A stretch of 12,822 nucleotides of DNA from CAYVSY01 sp964454255. GTDB lineage: Bacteria > Bacillota_I > Bacilli_A > RF39 > UBA660. Below, in pieces: positions 1 to 6,508 of the stretch. Positions within the stretch are counted from its first letter, which is position 1; each line of letters opens with the position of its first letter. The position numbers and the translations under genes are program-made. The stretch spans positions 1 to 12,822 of the forward strand of contig CAYVSY010000029.1 of the NCBI GenBank assembly GCA_964454255.1. Direction: 5' to 3'. A model generated the notes under the pieces. The model was not told where the DNA came from. It worked only from the letters and a program-made list of their open reading frames with translations, and searched no databases.

Positions 1-27
1 AGTTTTCCTCTTAATGTAGCCTATTAG

Positions 28-56
28 TTTACAAAATAATAAAAATATTATATACT
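28..56 (+). promoter_or_regulatory. Probable sigma-A promoter of the agrA-agrC unit
   Basis: A TTTACA -35 element (28-33) is followed after 17 bases by a TATACT -10 element (51-56). Each matches the consensus at five of six positions. The start codon of the response regulator is at 97, so the leader would be about 35 bases, longer than for most genes here. An AATGTAG word at 13-19 lies just upstream of the -35 element, where an activator could bind; it recurs before agrB. Read from sequence only. Confidence 0.6.
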
Positions 57-96
57 GAATAAGTAGGGAAAAATAGAACGAGAGGATTTCATAGCT

Positions 97-816
97 ATGA
101 TAAAATATATTGTCTGTGAAGATAATAAAGAAGTAACAAAAGAAATTAATTTTATAATAAATAAAGCAATGATGAGTTCAGAATATGACTACAAAGTTAT
201 AAAATTTGATGATTACAGTGATAAATTATTAAATGTAATTAAAGAAGGAAATAATCAAAAAGTATATATTTTAGATATAGGTTTACCTAGTATGACTGGA
301 TTGGATATTGCTGAATTAATAAGAAAATATGATTATAATAGTATAATAATTATATTAACAATAAATAATTATTGTAAAGGTGACGCCTTGTCATCAAGAT
401 TAATGGTTTTAGATTATATTTCTAAACAAAATGATTATAAAAAAATATTAGAAAAGACATTGAAAACGGCATTAACCGTTTTAGAACAAAAAAAGATATT
501 AAAATTTGAATATTATAATACCTTATATCGTTATTCATATGATGAAATACTATATATTAAATCAAATTTTGGAACAGTAAGCACCATTGTTTTAGAAAAT
601 GGCGAAGAAATTCAAATAAATAAAACACTACTATATTTGAAAAAAGAATTAGGTTCTTCATTTGATTATTCACAAAAAGGTTGTTTAGTTAATATTGATA
701 AAATTAAAAAACTAGATTTATACAATAAAGAAATAACATTTATTAATGATGTGAAAATAAATAAAGTGTCTTATAAATTAGGAAGGGAATTAAAGCAGTA
801 TGTCAGAAATTATTAA
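97..816 (+). CDS. agrA: AgrA-like LytTR response regulator
   Basis: This 239-residue protein is a two-component response regulator, expected to be phosphorylated by the sensor kinase encoded next to it and to activate quorum-sensing promoters. Residues 1-115 form a receiver domain: acidic pair E8/D9, phosphoacceptor D60 in the YILDIGLP motif, conserved Thr at 88 and Lys at 110. Residues about 135-239 fit a LytTR DNA-binding domain, with the 'Y..sdILYI' start, a central beta-rich part and a C-terminal NIDKIKKL stretch typical of AgrA-type regulators. The ATG at 97 has an AGAGGA ribosome binding site 10 bases upstream. The gene overlaps the kinase gene by 17 bases, so the two are translated as a pair. 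The order, regulator before kinase and separate from agrBD, differs from the staphylococcal agrBDCA operon. Function is by family; its targets are not known. Confidence 0.9.
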   Translation: MIKYIVCEDNKEVTKEINFIINKAMMSSEYDYKVIKFDDYSDKLLNVIKEGNNQKVYILDIGLPSMTGLDIAELIRKYDYNSIIIILTINNYCKGDALSSRLMVLDYISKQNDYKKILEKTLKTALTVLEQKKILKFEYYNTLYRYSYDEILYIKSNFGTVSTIVLENGEEIQINKTLLYLKKELGSSFDYSQKGCLVNIDKIKKLDLYNKEITFINDVKINKVSYKLGRELKQYVRNY

Positions 817-2095
817 TTATTTTATAAGTGGAATATTTATAACATTTGTGGCAATGTTTTTTGGTTCTATTTCAACTAATAAAAAAATAATAAAATTAAC
901 ATTAAAGGAATGGATTTTCTGTTTATTAATTTTAATATTATATACATTATGTTTTGCTCTAAATGTTGGTCCATTCTTAACTATCCTAACTACCTTAGGT
1001 TATATATATATTTATAAATATGTATTTAACTTATCTAGACAAAAGTCAATATTTTTAGGTATATCATATTGCTTAGTATTATTAGTAAGTGAGATAATAT
1101 TATTTTTATTTATTACAACGATATTAAAATTGCCTAATAATTACATATATAATGTATTTGCAAAAAGCATACTTTGCAATATTATAATTAGCATTACAAC
1201 TTTTATAATATTAATATTTGTTCGAAATATAATTAAAAAAGTTAATTTATATCATTTTGAAACTGATAAATTAATTACTTTTATTTCAGTTATAACTATT
1301 GTTTGTATTGGTATATGTTTTTATACAATTTATAATGATATAGAAATAAATGGTAAATTAATTGTCATTACTATTGTAATAATATCATTCATATTTATAT
1401 TATTTGTTTTATTAAGGCAAAGAATAATAAATAATCAAATATCAACTCAATATGATGCACTAATTGAATTTGTCAGAGATTATGAAGACATAATTGAAAA
1501 ACAGCGCATTAATCAACATGAAAATAAAAATCAATTAATATCAATTAAATCAAAAATAACGGATAATAATGACCATAAAGAAATAGTAGAGTATATTGAT
1601 TTAATATTAGATGAAAAAACTGATTTTTCTAAAGAAAAATATTCAAGTTTCAAATATTTGCCTCCTAATGGATTAAAAGGATTGTTTTATTACAAAGTGT
1701 ATAATGCCGAAAACAAAGGAATAAATATAAGTTTAAATATAAGTTCAAGTATTGTTGATTCTGTTTTATATAAATTAAATAAAGTAGAGTATAAACAATT
1801 ATTTAAAATAATTGGTGTATATTTAGATAATGCTATTGAAGGTAGTTTAGAAACCATCAATAAGATTATCGGATTAGAAGTTTATAAAGATGAAGATGGA
1901 GTTAACATAATAATTTCCAATTCTTATAATAATATAATTAACAAAAAAGGAATATATAAAAGCACTAAAGGATTAAATAGAGGACATGGATTAATGCTGG
2001 TTGATAAAATAGTAGATAGTCATAATATATTTGCTAAAGAAACTATTATTACTAATGAATTATATATTCAAAAAATTTTAATTAATCATAAATAA
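800..2095 (+). CDS. agrC: AgrC-like membrane sensor histidine kinase (peptide pheromone receptor)
   Basis: This 431-residue protein is expected to bind the autoinducing peptide outside the cell and phosphorylate the regulator encoded just upstream. Residues 1 to about 205 hold six or seven hydrophobic membrane segments, the usual AgrC sensor module. A cytoplasmic linker follows, with the phosphoacceptor H240 in a HENKNQL motif, the AgrC-type H-box. The GHKL ATPase domain shows an N-box around YLDNAIEG (N344) and a glycine box RGHGLML at 394-400. AgrC proteins are usually about 430 residues, so this one is full length. The ATG at 800 lies inside the end of the regulator gene, with GGAAGGGA upstream as ribosome binding site. 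The stop codon is built into the bidirectional terminator that also serves the opposing agrD gene. Confidence 0.9.
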   Translation: MSEIINYFISGIFITFVAMFFGSISTNKKIIKLTLKEWIFCLLILILYTLCFALNVGPFLTILTTLGYIYIYKYVFNLSRQKSIFLGISYCLVLLVSEIILFLFITTILKLPNNYIYNVFAKSILCNIIISITTFIILIFVRNIIKKVNLYHFETDKLITFISVITIVCIGICFYTIYNDIEINGKLIVITIVIISFIFILFVLLRQRIINNQISTQYDALIEFVRDYEDIIEKQRINQHENKNQLISIKSKITDNNDHKEIVEYIDLILDEKTDFSKEKYSSFKYLPPNGLKGLFYYKVYNAENKGINISLNISSSIVDSVLYKLNKVEYKQLFKIIGVYLDNAIEGSLETINKIIGLEVYKDEDGVNIIISNSYNNIINKKGIYKSTKGLNRGHGLMLVDKIVDSHNIFAKETIITNELYIQKILINHK

Positions 2096-2130
2096 AAAGA
2101 ACTATTCGTAGGGATTGATTAGTTCTTTTT
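2094..2130. terminator. Bidirectional rho-independent terminator between agrC and agrD
   Basis: An 11-bp stem pairs AAAAAGAACTA (2094-2104) with TAGTTCTTTTT (2120-2130) around a 15-base loop. The A-rich left arm gives a U-run when read on the - strand and the T-rich right arm gives one on the + strand, so it can end both convergent transcripts. The agrC stop codon (2093-2095) overlaps the left arm, and the agrD stop is only 8 bases beyond the right arm. Confidence 0.85.
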
Positions 2131-2137
2131 ATAATAA

Positions 2138-2251
2138 TTATCTTTCAATTAAATGTCTTGGCATTTCTGGTTCATCAAGTATCCAAACGATACATGCTTG
2201 AGTTCCAAAACCAGCAAAAAAAGATCCAATTGCCGCTAAAATATTTCCCAT
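2138..2251 (-). CDS. agrD: AgrD-like autoinducing peptide precursor
   Basis: This 37-residue propeptide is the source of a cyclic quorum-sensing signal. Residues 1-17 form a small amphipathic leader rich in Gly, Ala and Phe. C20 follows, then the hydrophobic run IVWIL. The acidic tail DEPEMPRHLIER matches the DE-x-E-x-P recognition tail of staphylococcal AgrD that AgrB cuts off. The product would be a thiolactone ring from C20 to L25 (six residues) or to I24 (five), with a short exocyclic tail such as QA or TQA. The ATG at 2251 was chosen over an in-frame start 72 bases upstream because a near-perfect AAAAGGAGGT lies just before it and the shorter form has normal AgrD length. It follows agrB after a 31-base gap, on the same transcript. 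Exact processing sites are inference. Confidence 0.92.
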   Translation of the reverse strand: MGNILAAIGSFFAGFGTQACIVWILDEPEMPRHLIER

Positions 2252-2282
2252 GTTTTTACCTCCTTTTCTTCTTACAGATAGT

Positions 2283-2894
2283 TTATAAACTATGCTGTTT
2301 TTCATATGATTTATAATTATCATATGGCAAATTAAATAATTTATATGTGAGAGGATGTATTAATATACACACTTCTAACATACCTACTAATAAATAATTA
2401 CTTATTATATTATTATTAAAAATAATTATAAGAATTAAATATATAAATCCAATTAAAACACTAATAATTTTATAAATTTTTCTTTTTTTCATATTTATAA
2501 TTGGTCTTTTATAAGTATCGGCAGGAGCATATTTATATAAAATATAAATAAAAATTATGGACAATAATATTTTAAGGAATATAGAAACATAAATATATTC
2601 ACATATATATACTCCACCAATAAACATGAAAATAGAAGTTATTAAACAATATATACTTTTTGTAGCATGTAAGCCAAAGGCAGCACTTCTAACAATGTTG
2701 TAAGTAAACATAATTAGAAGAGTTTCTTTCATAATATTTAAGAAATATGCAATAATAAATATTATAATAATTTTTGTAATAGATAAATACAATCCTTCTA
2801 AACCATATTTTATTTCAGCTAGTTTTTCATCAGTTATATTATAATTAGCATTTTTAACACTCATAAGGCATTTGTTTATTATATACTTCTTCAC
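2283..2894 (-). CDS. agrB: AgrB-like accessory gene regulator protease
   Basis: AgrB is an integral membrane cysteine protease that removes the AgrD C-terminal tail and closes the thiolactone ring. The 203-residue protein has the catalytic pair H76 and C83 in GLHATKSIYC, with the six-residue spacing of the family (H77 and C84 in S. aureus). It also has the conserved YAPADTYKRP motif at about 122-131. Hydrophobic segments near 40-66, 83-120 and 142-175 fit the usual multi-pass topology. The start is a GTG at 2894 with AGAGGTG seven bases upstream; an internal ATG at residue 11 is possible but lacks a comparable site. It is the first gene of the agrBD unit. Confidence 0.92.
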   Translation of the reverse strand: MKKYIINKCLMSVKNANYNITDEKLAEIKYGLEGLYLSITKIIIIFIIAYFLNIMKETLLIMFTYNIVRSAAFGLHATKSIYCLITSIFMFIGGVYICEYIYVSIFLKILLSIIFIYILYKYAPADTYKRPIINMKKRKIYKIISVLIGFIYLILIIIFNNNIISNYLLVGMLEVCILIHPLTYKLFNLPYDNYKSYEKQHSL

Positions 2895-2930
2895 ACTACA
2901 CCTCTTTTTACTATTTAATTATTTCAAAAA

Positions 2931-2960
2931 AAATGTAGTTATAATATTTTGGAATGTAAG
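2931..2960. promoter_or_regulatory. Candidate LytTR-regulator binding site (direct repeats, 21-bp period)
   Basis: AATGTAG at 2932-2938 and AATGTAA at 2953-2959 are direct repeats exactly 21 bases apart, on one face of the helix. AgrA-type LytTR regulators bind pairs of about 9-bp direct repeats with 12-13 bases between them, the same period. The word AATGTAG also lies upstream of the agrA promoter (13-19). The core does not match the staphylococcal ACAGTTA word, and AT-rich words repeat by chance, so this is a suggestion only. Confidence 0.3.
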
Positions 2961-2968
2961 AATATCAA
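2941..2968 (-). promoter_or_regulatory. Candidate promoter of the agrBD unit
   Basis: Read on the - strand, TTGATA (2968-2963) and TATTAT (2946-2941) are separated by 16 bases, and each is five of six to the sigma-A consensus. The predicted transcript would start about 40 bases before the agrB GTG. Direct TACATT repeats 21 bases apart (2931-2960) fall in the spacer and just downstream of the -10, which makes their role unclear. This is the best of several AT-rich candidates. Confidence 0.45.
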
Positions 2969-3017
2969 TTGATATAATAACATGAAAAAAGATAACTGAT
3001 TGATTACTAAAAAGTAA

Positions 3018-3046
3018 TTTACTTATTTCTAATTAAATGATAAAAT
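3018..3046 (+). promoter_or_regulatory. Probable promoter of the tagO-like gene, with overlapping palindrome
   Basis: TTTACT (3018-3023) and TAAAAT (3041-3046) have 17-base spacing. The -10 box is 20 bases from the ATG at 3067, so the transcript would begin at about the AGAGG ribosome binding site (3053-3057). A perfect 16-bp palindrome, ATTACT-AAAA-AGTAAT at 3003-3018, touches the -35 element and could be an operator. Confidence 0.5.
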
Positions 3047-3066
3047 ATTTCTAGAGGATGTGACAT

Positions 3067-4122
3067 ATGGAATTCAAAAAAATAATACTTATTGTATTAA
3101 CAACATTTATTTTATCGTTTTTATTAATGCCAATAATGAGAAAAATTGCTATTTATTTAGGAATTGAAGATATTCCTAGAGATAACAGAAGAATGAATAA
3201 AGTTTCAGTGCCTAAATTGGGTGGAATTGGAATATTTATTAGTTTTATAATTGGATATATTATTTTTGGTGAACAAACAATTCAAATGGAATCAATATTA
3301 ATAGGGAGCTTTATCATAATATTGGTAGGATTAGCCGATGATATAAAGCCTATTAAAGCTAGATATAAATTTTTAGGTCAAATATTAGGAGCATCAATAT
3401 TACCATTATATGGGAATATTATAATGAGTGAATTAAGTGCTTTTGGATTATATATAAATTTTGGATTTTTAGCTATCCCTATTACAATAATATTCATTGT
3501 AGCAATTATTAACTGTATAAATTTAATAGATGGAATGGATGGATTATCATCTGGTATTGCGTCAGTATTCTTTCTTACAATTGGAATAATAGCTGTTAAA
3601 ATGGGAGGATCACCATATTTAGAAATTGTTTTAACATTTATTATGCTAGGAAGCACATTAGGTTTTTTATCACATAATTTTCATCCTGCTAAAATCTATT
3701 TAGGTGATACGGGTAGTATGTTTCTTGGTTATATAATTGCGGTAATTGCCTTATTAGGATTCAAAAATGTTACATTAGTTTCATTTATTGTCCCAATTCT
3801 TTTACTTACTATTCCAATTATAGACACACTATGTGCTATTATTAGAAGAAAACTGAAAGGTCAATCTATTGCCACTGCTGATAAGGAACATTTGCATCAT
3901 CAATTAGTAAGCATTACCGGATCTGTTCCAAAAACGGTTCTAATTATTTATTTATATGATATATTACTTGCTATAGCGACTATTACATATATATTAATTG
4001 ATTGGAAAATAGGAATAATAATATATGTAACATTATTAATAATAATTATTTGGTTTCTCGTTTCAACGAGCATATTAAAAAACAAGAAAGTTAATGACAA
4101 CAAAAAAACAACTGATAATTAG
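3067..4122 (+). CDS. tagO: TagO/WecA-like undecaprenyl-phosphate sugar-1-phosphate transferase
   Basis: This enzyme transfers a sugar 1-phosphate, in this subfamily usually GlcNAc-1-phosphate, from a UDP-sugar to undecaprenyl phosphate on the inner face of the membrane. That step starts teichoic-acid-type or other wall glycopolymers. The 351-residue protein has about ten membrane segments and the family motifs in order: the GLADDIKP loop (catalytic D91/D92), NLIDGMDGL (152-160), the NFHPAKIYLGDTGS motif (D214) and the C-terminal ATADKEHLHHQL (D272, His cluster 275-278). The HLHH motif favours TagO/WecA over MraY, and the length is typical of TagO. AGAGG precedes the ATG by nine bases. It is transcribed alone. 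The exact sugar and final polymer cannot be read from this window. Confidence 0.88.
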   Translation: MEFKKIILIVLTTFILSFLLMPIMRKIAIYLGIEDIPRDNRRMNKVSVPKLGGIGIFISFIIGYIIFGEQTIQMESILIGSFIIILVGLADDIKPIKARYKFLGQILGASILPLYGNIIMSELSAFGLYINFGFLAIPITIIFIVAIINCINLIDGMDGLSSGIASVFFLTIGIIAVKMGGSPYLEIVLTFIMLGSTLGFLSHNFHPAKIYLGDTGSMFLGYIIAVIALLGFKNVTLVSFIVPILLLTIPIIDTLCAIIRRKLKGQSIATADKEHLHHQLVSITGSVPKTVLIIYLYDILLAIATITYILIDWKIGIIIYVTLLIIIIWFLVSTSILKNKKVNDNKKTTDN

Positions 4123-4132
4123 TTGTTTTTTT
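4102..4132. terminator. Bidirectional terminator between tagO and ferredoxin genes
   Basis: A 12-bp stem, A-run plus CAACT (4102-4113) against AGTTG plus T-run (4121-4132), closes a 7-base loop. The tagO stop codon TAG (4120-4122) lies at the loop and right arm. The A-run and T-run are symmetric, so the hairpin can also stop the opposing ferredoxin transcript. Confidence 0.85.
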
Positions 4133-4162
4133 ATACTAGATTCCTAGTTTCTTATTAATTAA

Positions 4163-4354
4163 TTATTCTATTTCAAAAATAGCTTCAGTTGGACATCCTT
4201 CCATAGCATCCTTAACATTTTCCACATTATCTTCATTAATGGCTTTGTTGTCAGCATCAACTAGATTTTCATCATTAAAATCAAAAACTCCTTCGGCAAT
4301 TCTTGTGCAACTACCACAACCAATACATAAATCATGATTTACTTTAACTTTCAT
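4163..4354 (-). CDS. fer: Single-cluster 4Fe-4S ferredoxin
   Basis: This 63-residue acidic protein is a small cytoplasmic electron carrier. Cysteines C10, C13 and C16 form CIGCGSC, and a distant C54 in GCPTEAI completes the ligand set of one [4Fe-4S] cluster, as in Bacillus-type Fer. The second cluster motif of clostridial ferredoxins is absent. The start is the ATG at 4354, with GAAGG seven bases upstream; a longer in-frame start 51 bases upstream would add a non-homologous N-terminus and lie across the likely -10 box. Its redox partners are not encoded nearby. Confidence 0.9.
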   Translation of the reverse strand: MKVKVNHDLCIGCGSCTRIAEGVFDFNDENLVDADNKAINEDNVENVKDAMEGCPTEAIFEIE

Positions 4355-4376
4355 ACATATACCTTCTTTCAAAATA

Positions 4377-4405
4377 ATTATATAGTTTTTTTTATTAAAA
4401 TGCAA
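4377..4405 (-). promoter_or_regulatory. Promoter of the ferredoxin gene
   Basis: On the - strand TTGCAT (4405-4400) and a perfect TATAAT (4382-4377) are 17 bases apart. The -10 box ends 22 bases before the chosen ATG, which supports the shorter start and implies a leader of about 16 bases. Confidence 0.6.
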
Positions 4406-4440
4406 TAATTTCTATTTAATATTTTTAGTAAATATGGTAT

Positions 4441-4446
4441 TATAAT
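4441..4446 (+). promoter_or_regulatory. Probable -10 box of the tail-anchored protein gene
   Basis: A perfect TATAAT lies 26 bases before the ATG at 4473, downstream of the ferredoxin promoter on the opposite strand. No good -35 element is seen at 16-18 bases, so the call rests on the -10 and its position. Confidence 0.35.
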
Positions 4447-4472
4447 ATTAAGATACCTAAGAGGTGATAGTT

Positions 4473-5249
4473 ATGCAAAGTAGAATGGATAGATATTGTA
4501 AAGAAGATGATAATGCACCAAAAAGAAGTGAAAAAAACAGTCAATTATATAGAGAATTAAATCATTCTTCATATAACGATTATGATTCTTTTCCAATTCC
4601 TGAAAACAGTAATATTATTGATTTAAATAAATTAAAAAAAAATTTGGATAGTCGTAGTGAATATAAACAAGCTCAAAAAATTAATATTATTACTAAGACA
4701 TCAAATGAACCAATAGAATCTAAACCAATTCCTAAAAAAGAAGAGACTATATATGATATTAATGAACTTATTGAAAGAGCTAGACATGAAAAAGAAAAAC
4801 TGCAAGCTGTTCAAAAAAAAATTTTAGATACTAATTATAATTTTTTAAATTCGTTGGAATCGAATAGTCCTATAGAAGAAGATGTGATTGAAACAACTCG
4901 TAGTGATTTACATAAAACAGATAAAGTAGAATTAAAACCAATGGAAGAAGAAGCTTTATTAAAAACAACTACTAATTTGTCATTAGATATATTGGCTGAT
5001 TTAAAACCTAATGAAAGCGAGAAAAAAGTTTTAAGCACTAAAATAAGCCCGCCTAAAGAACCAATTAGTGTTCAAGATTTTTATAGCACATCATATACTT
5101 TTACCAAAAAAGACTTTGATGATGATAATGATGATAAAGTTAAAAAACCAATTGCTTTAAAAATATTTTTAATATTACTACTAATAGCGGTAATATGTGC
5201 TACAACATATTTTATATTAAAATATTTTGATATAAAAATTATTACTTAG
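4473..5249 (+). CDS. Tail-anchored acidic/lysine-rich membrane protein, function unknown
   Basis: I do not recognise this 258-residue protein. It starts with MQSRMDRYCKEDD, then has about 225 residues of polar, low-complexity sequence rich in Lys, Glu, Asp, Ser and Asn with little sign of a compact fold. A short helical stretch near 95-120 could form a coiled coil. A very acidic DFDDDNDDK patch (215-222) precedes a single C-terminal membrane segment at about 229-250. There is no signal peptide, so the polar part should face the cytoplasm with the C-terminus anchored. The ATG at 4473 was chosen because GAGGTG lies seven bases upstream; the earlier in-frame GTG is part of that site. It is transcribed alone between its own -10 box and terminator. 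Scaffold or division-related roles are possible for such architecture, but nothing here shows one. Confidence 0.75.
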   Translation: MQSRMDRYCKEDDNAPKRSEKNSQLYRELNHSSYNDYDSFPIPENSNIIDLNKLKKNLDSRSEYKQAQKINIITKTSNEPIESKPIPKKEETIYDINELIERARHEKEKLQAVQKKILDTNYNFLNSLESNSPIEEDVIETTRSDLHKTDKVELKPMEEEALLKTTTNLSLDILADLKPNESEKKVLSTKISPPKEPISVQDFYSTSYTFTKKDFDDDNDDKVKKPIALKIFLILLLIAVICATTYFILKYFDIKIIT

Positions 5250-5273
5250 AAGTGTGGCATACACTTCTTTTTT
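5248..5273 (+). terminator. Rho-independent terminator after the tail-anchored protein gene
   Basis: The 8-bp stem AGAAGTGT (5248-5255) pairs with ACACTTCT (5261-5268) around a 5-base loop, followed by a T-run to 5273. The stop codon at 5247-5249 overlaps the left arm. Confidence 0.9.
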
Positions 5274-5280
5274 AAAAATA

Positions 5281-5289
5281 TGTTATAAT
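5281..5289 (+). promoter_or_regulatory. Extended -10 promoter of the pgk operon
   Basis: TG-T-TATAAT is a perfect extended -10 element directly after the preceding terminator. No -35 is evident, which extended -10 promoters tolerate. The -10 ends 19 bases before the pgk ATG, so the leader would be about 13 bases and leaves no room for a leader regulator. Confidence 0.5.
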
Positions 5290-5308
5290 AAATAAGAAAA
5301 GGTGAAAT

Positions 5309-6487
5309 ATGAAAAAAAATATAGAGAATTATAATTATAATTCTAAGAAAGTTGTTATAAGATGTGATTTTAATGTTCCTATTCAAGATAATATAATATT
5401 AGATAATAAAAGAATAAAAGAAAGCTTAAAATCAATTAATTATATATTGTCTAATAATGGAAGTGTTATTATATTATCTCATTTAGGAAAAATAAAAGAA
5501 ACATCAGATAAAGAAAAAAACAGTTTAAAAATAGTATCGATAGAATTAAGTAAATTATTAAATAAAGAAGTTAAATTTTGTCCAGAAACAAGAGGTAAAA
5601 TATTAACTAATATGGCTAAGAATTTAAAATCGGGAGAAATATTATTAGTTGAAAACACCAGATTTGAAGACATTAATGGTAATCTAGAAAGCGGCTGTGA
5701 TTTAGAATTATCAAAATATTGGGCAAGTCTTGGTGATATATTTATTAATGATGCCTACGGAACATGTCATAGAGCACATGCATCTAATGTTGGAATTTCA
5801 CAGTTTTTACCCAATGGTATAGGTTATTTAGTTCAACATGAAATATCTCAAATTGATAATTTCATAAATGATAATACGCACCCTTTTATTGTTATAATGG
5901 GTGGGAAAAAAGTAAGTGATAAAATTATGGTTATCAGAAACTTAATTGAAAAATGTGATAAAATACTTCTTGGTGGTGGAATGGCCTGGACCTTTTTAAA
6001 TGCTGAAGGATATAACGTTGGATCTAGTTCGATTGATAGTGAAAAAATAGAATTTTGCATAGAAATGTTAAAAAAACATTCTACAAAAATAATTATGCCA
6101 ATTGATGCCATTGTCTGTAATTCTGATGGTGACATTAAAACCAAAAAAATTGATAATATAAATGAAAATGAAACTGGATATGATATTGGTCCATTAACTA
6201 TTAATTTGTTTAAAAAATATTTAAACCATAGTTCAAGAGTTTTAATGAATGGTCCATTAGGAGTATTTGAAAATGATCATTATAAAAATGGAACAATTGC
6301 CATATATGAATATTTAAAAGAAAATAACATTAAAACGCTAATTGGTGGAGGAGAAACAGCTGCTTCAGCTATAAAATTTGGATATGAAAATGAATTTTAT
6401 CATATTTCTACTGGTGGTGGTGCTACCTTAGAATATTTAGAAGGAAAAGAATTACCAGGAATAAGTTCCATTGAAGATATCAAATAA
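5309..6487 (+). CDS. pgk: Phosphoglycerate kinase
   Basis: Phosphoglycerate kinase makes ATP from 1,3-bisphosphoglycerate and ADP in glycolysis, in the cytoplasm. The protein has 392 residues, close to the usual 390-400. N-domain substrate sites are present: RCDFNVP (R18, D20, N22), SHLGK near 57, NTRFE (R118) and NDAYGTCHRAHAS (R155). The C-domain has GGKKVSDK (catalytic-region K201), LLGGGMAWTF, NGPLGVFE (ending E321) and STGGGATLEYLEGKELPG (about 367-384). Oddities are Glu at 349 in GGGET, where nearly all family members have a metal/nucleotide-site Asp (GGGDS or GGGDT), and Met for the usual Trp in the WNGP motif. GGTG precedes the ATG. It is first in an operon with a glycosyltransferase and triosephosphate isomerase, without the gap/gpm/eno neighbours common in Bacilli. 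Confidence 0.93.
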   Translation: MKKNIENYNYNSKKVVIRCDFNVPIQDNIILDNKRIKESLKSINYILSNNGSVIILSHLGKIKETSDKEKNSLKIVSIELSKLLNKEVKFCPETRGKILTNMAKNLKSGEILLVENTRFEDINGNLESGCDLELSKYWASLGDIFINDAYGTCHRAHASNVGISQFLPNGIGYLVQHEISQIDNFINDNTHPFIVIMGGKKVSDKIMVIRNLIEKCDKILLGGGMAWTFLNAEGYNVGSSSIDSEKIEFCIEMLKKHSTKIIMPIDAIVCNSDGDIKTKKIDNINENETGYDIGPLTINLFKKYLNHSSRVLMNGPLGVFENDHYKNGTIAIYEYLKENNIKTLIGGGETAASAIKFGYENEFYHISTGGGATLEYLEGKELPGISSIEDIK

Positions 6488-6508
6488 CTTTTAAAGGAGA
6501 TGAAACAA

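Noticed and set aside
2252..2323. N-terminal extension of agrD
   Set aside because: It would run into agrB, and a near-perfect ribosome binding site sits directly before the internal ATG at 2251.
2895..3066. Small RNA or leader peptide in the gap between agrB and the tagO-like gene
   Set aside because: No open frame longer than a few codons, no strong hairpin with a T-run; the gap is explained by two divergent promoters.
3378..3656. Antisense open frame of 92 codons inside the tagO-like gene
   Set aside because: It lies wholly opposite a well-supported gene, has no ribosome binding site and shows no recognisable domain.
4135..4148. Small hairpin ACTAG-ATTC-CTAGT after the tagO terminator
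   Set aside because: Only five base pairs with no T-run; the 12-bp hairpin next to it explains termination on both strands.
4464..4472. GTG start for the tail-anchored protein
   Set aside because: The GTG is part of the GAGGTG ribosome binding site for the ATG at 4473.
5848..6144. Antisense open frame of 98 codons inside pgk
   Set aside because: It is a by-product of AT-rich codon use opposite conserved PGK motifs; the same holds for antisense frames at 5479-5673, 4835-5038, 9068-9307, 10912-11127 and 11970-12158.
6500..6508. ATG start for the GT4 glycosyltransferase
   Set aside because: The ribosome binding site directly touches this ATG; the GTG at 6509 has proper spacing and gives the usual N-terminus.
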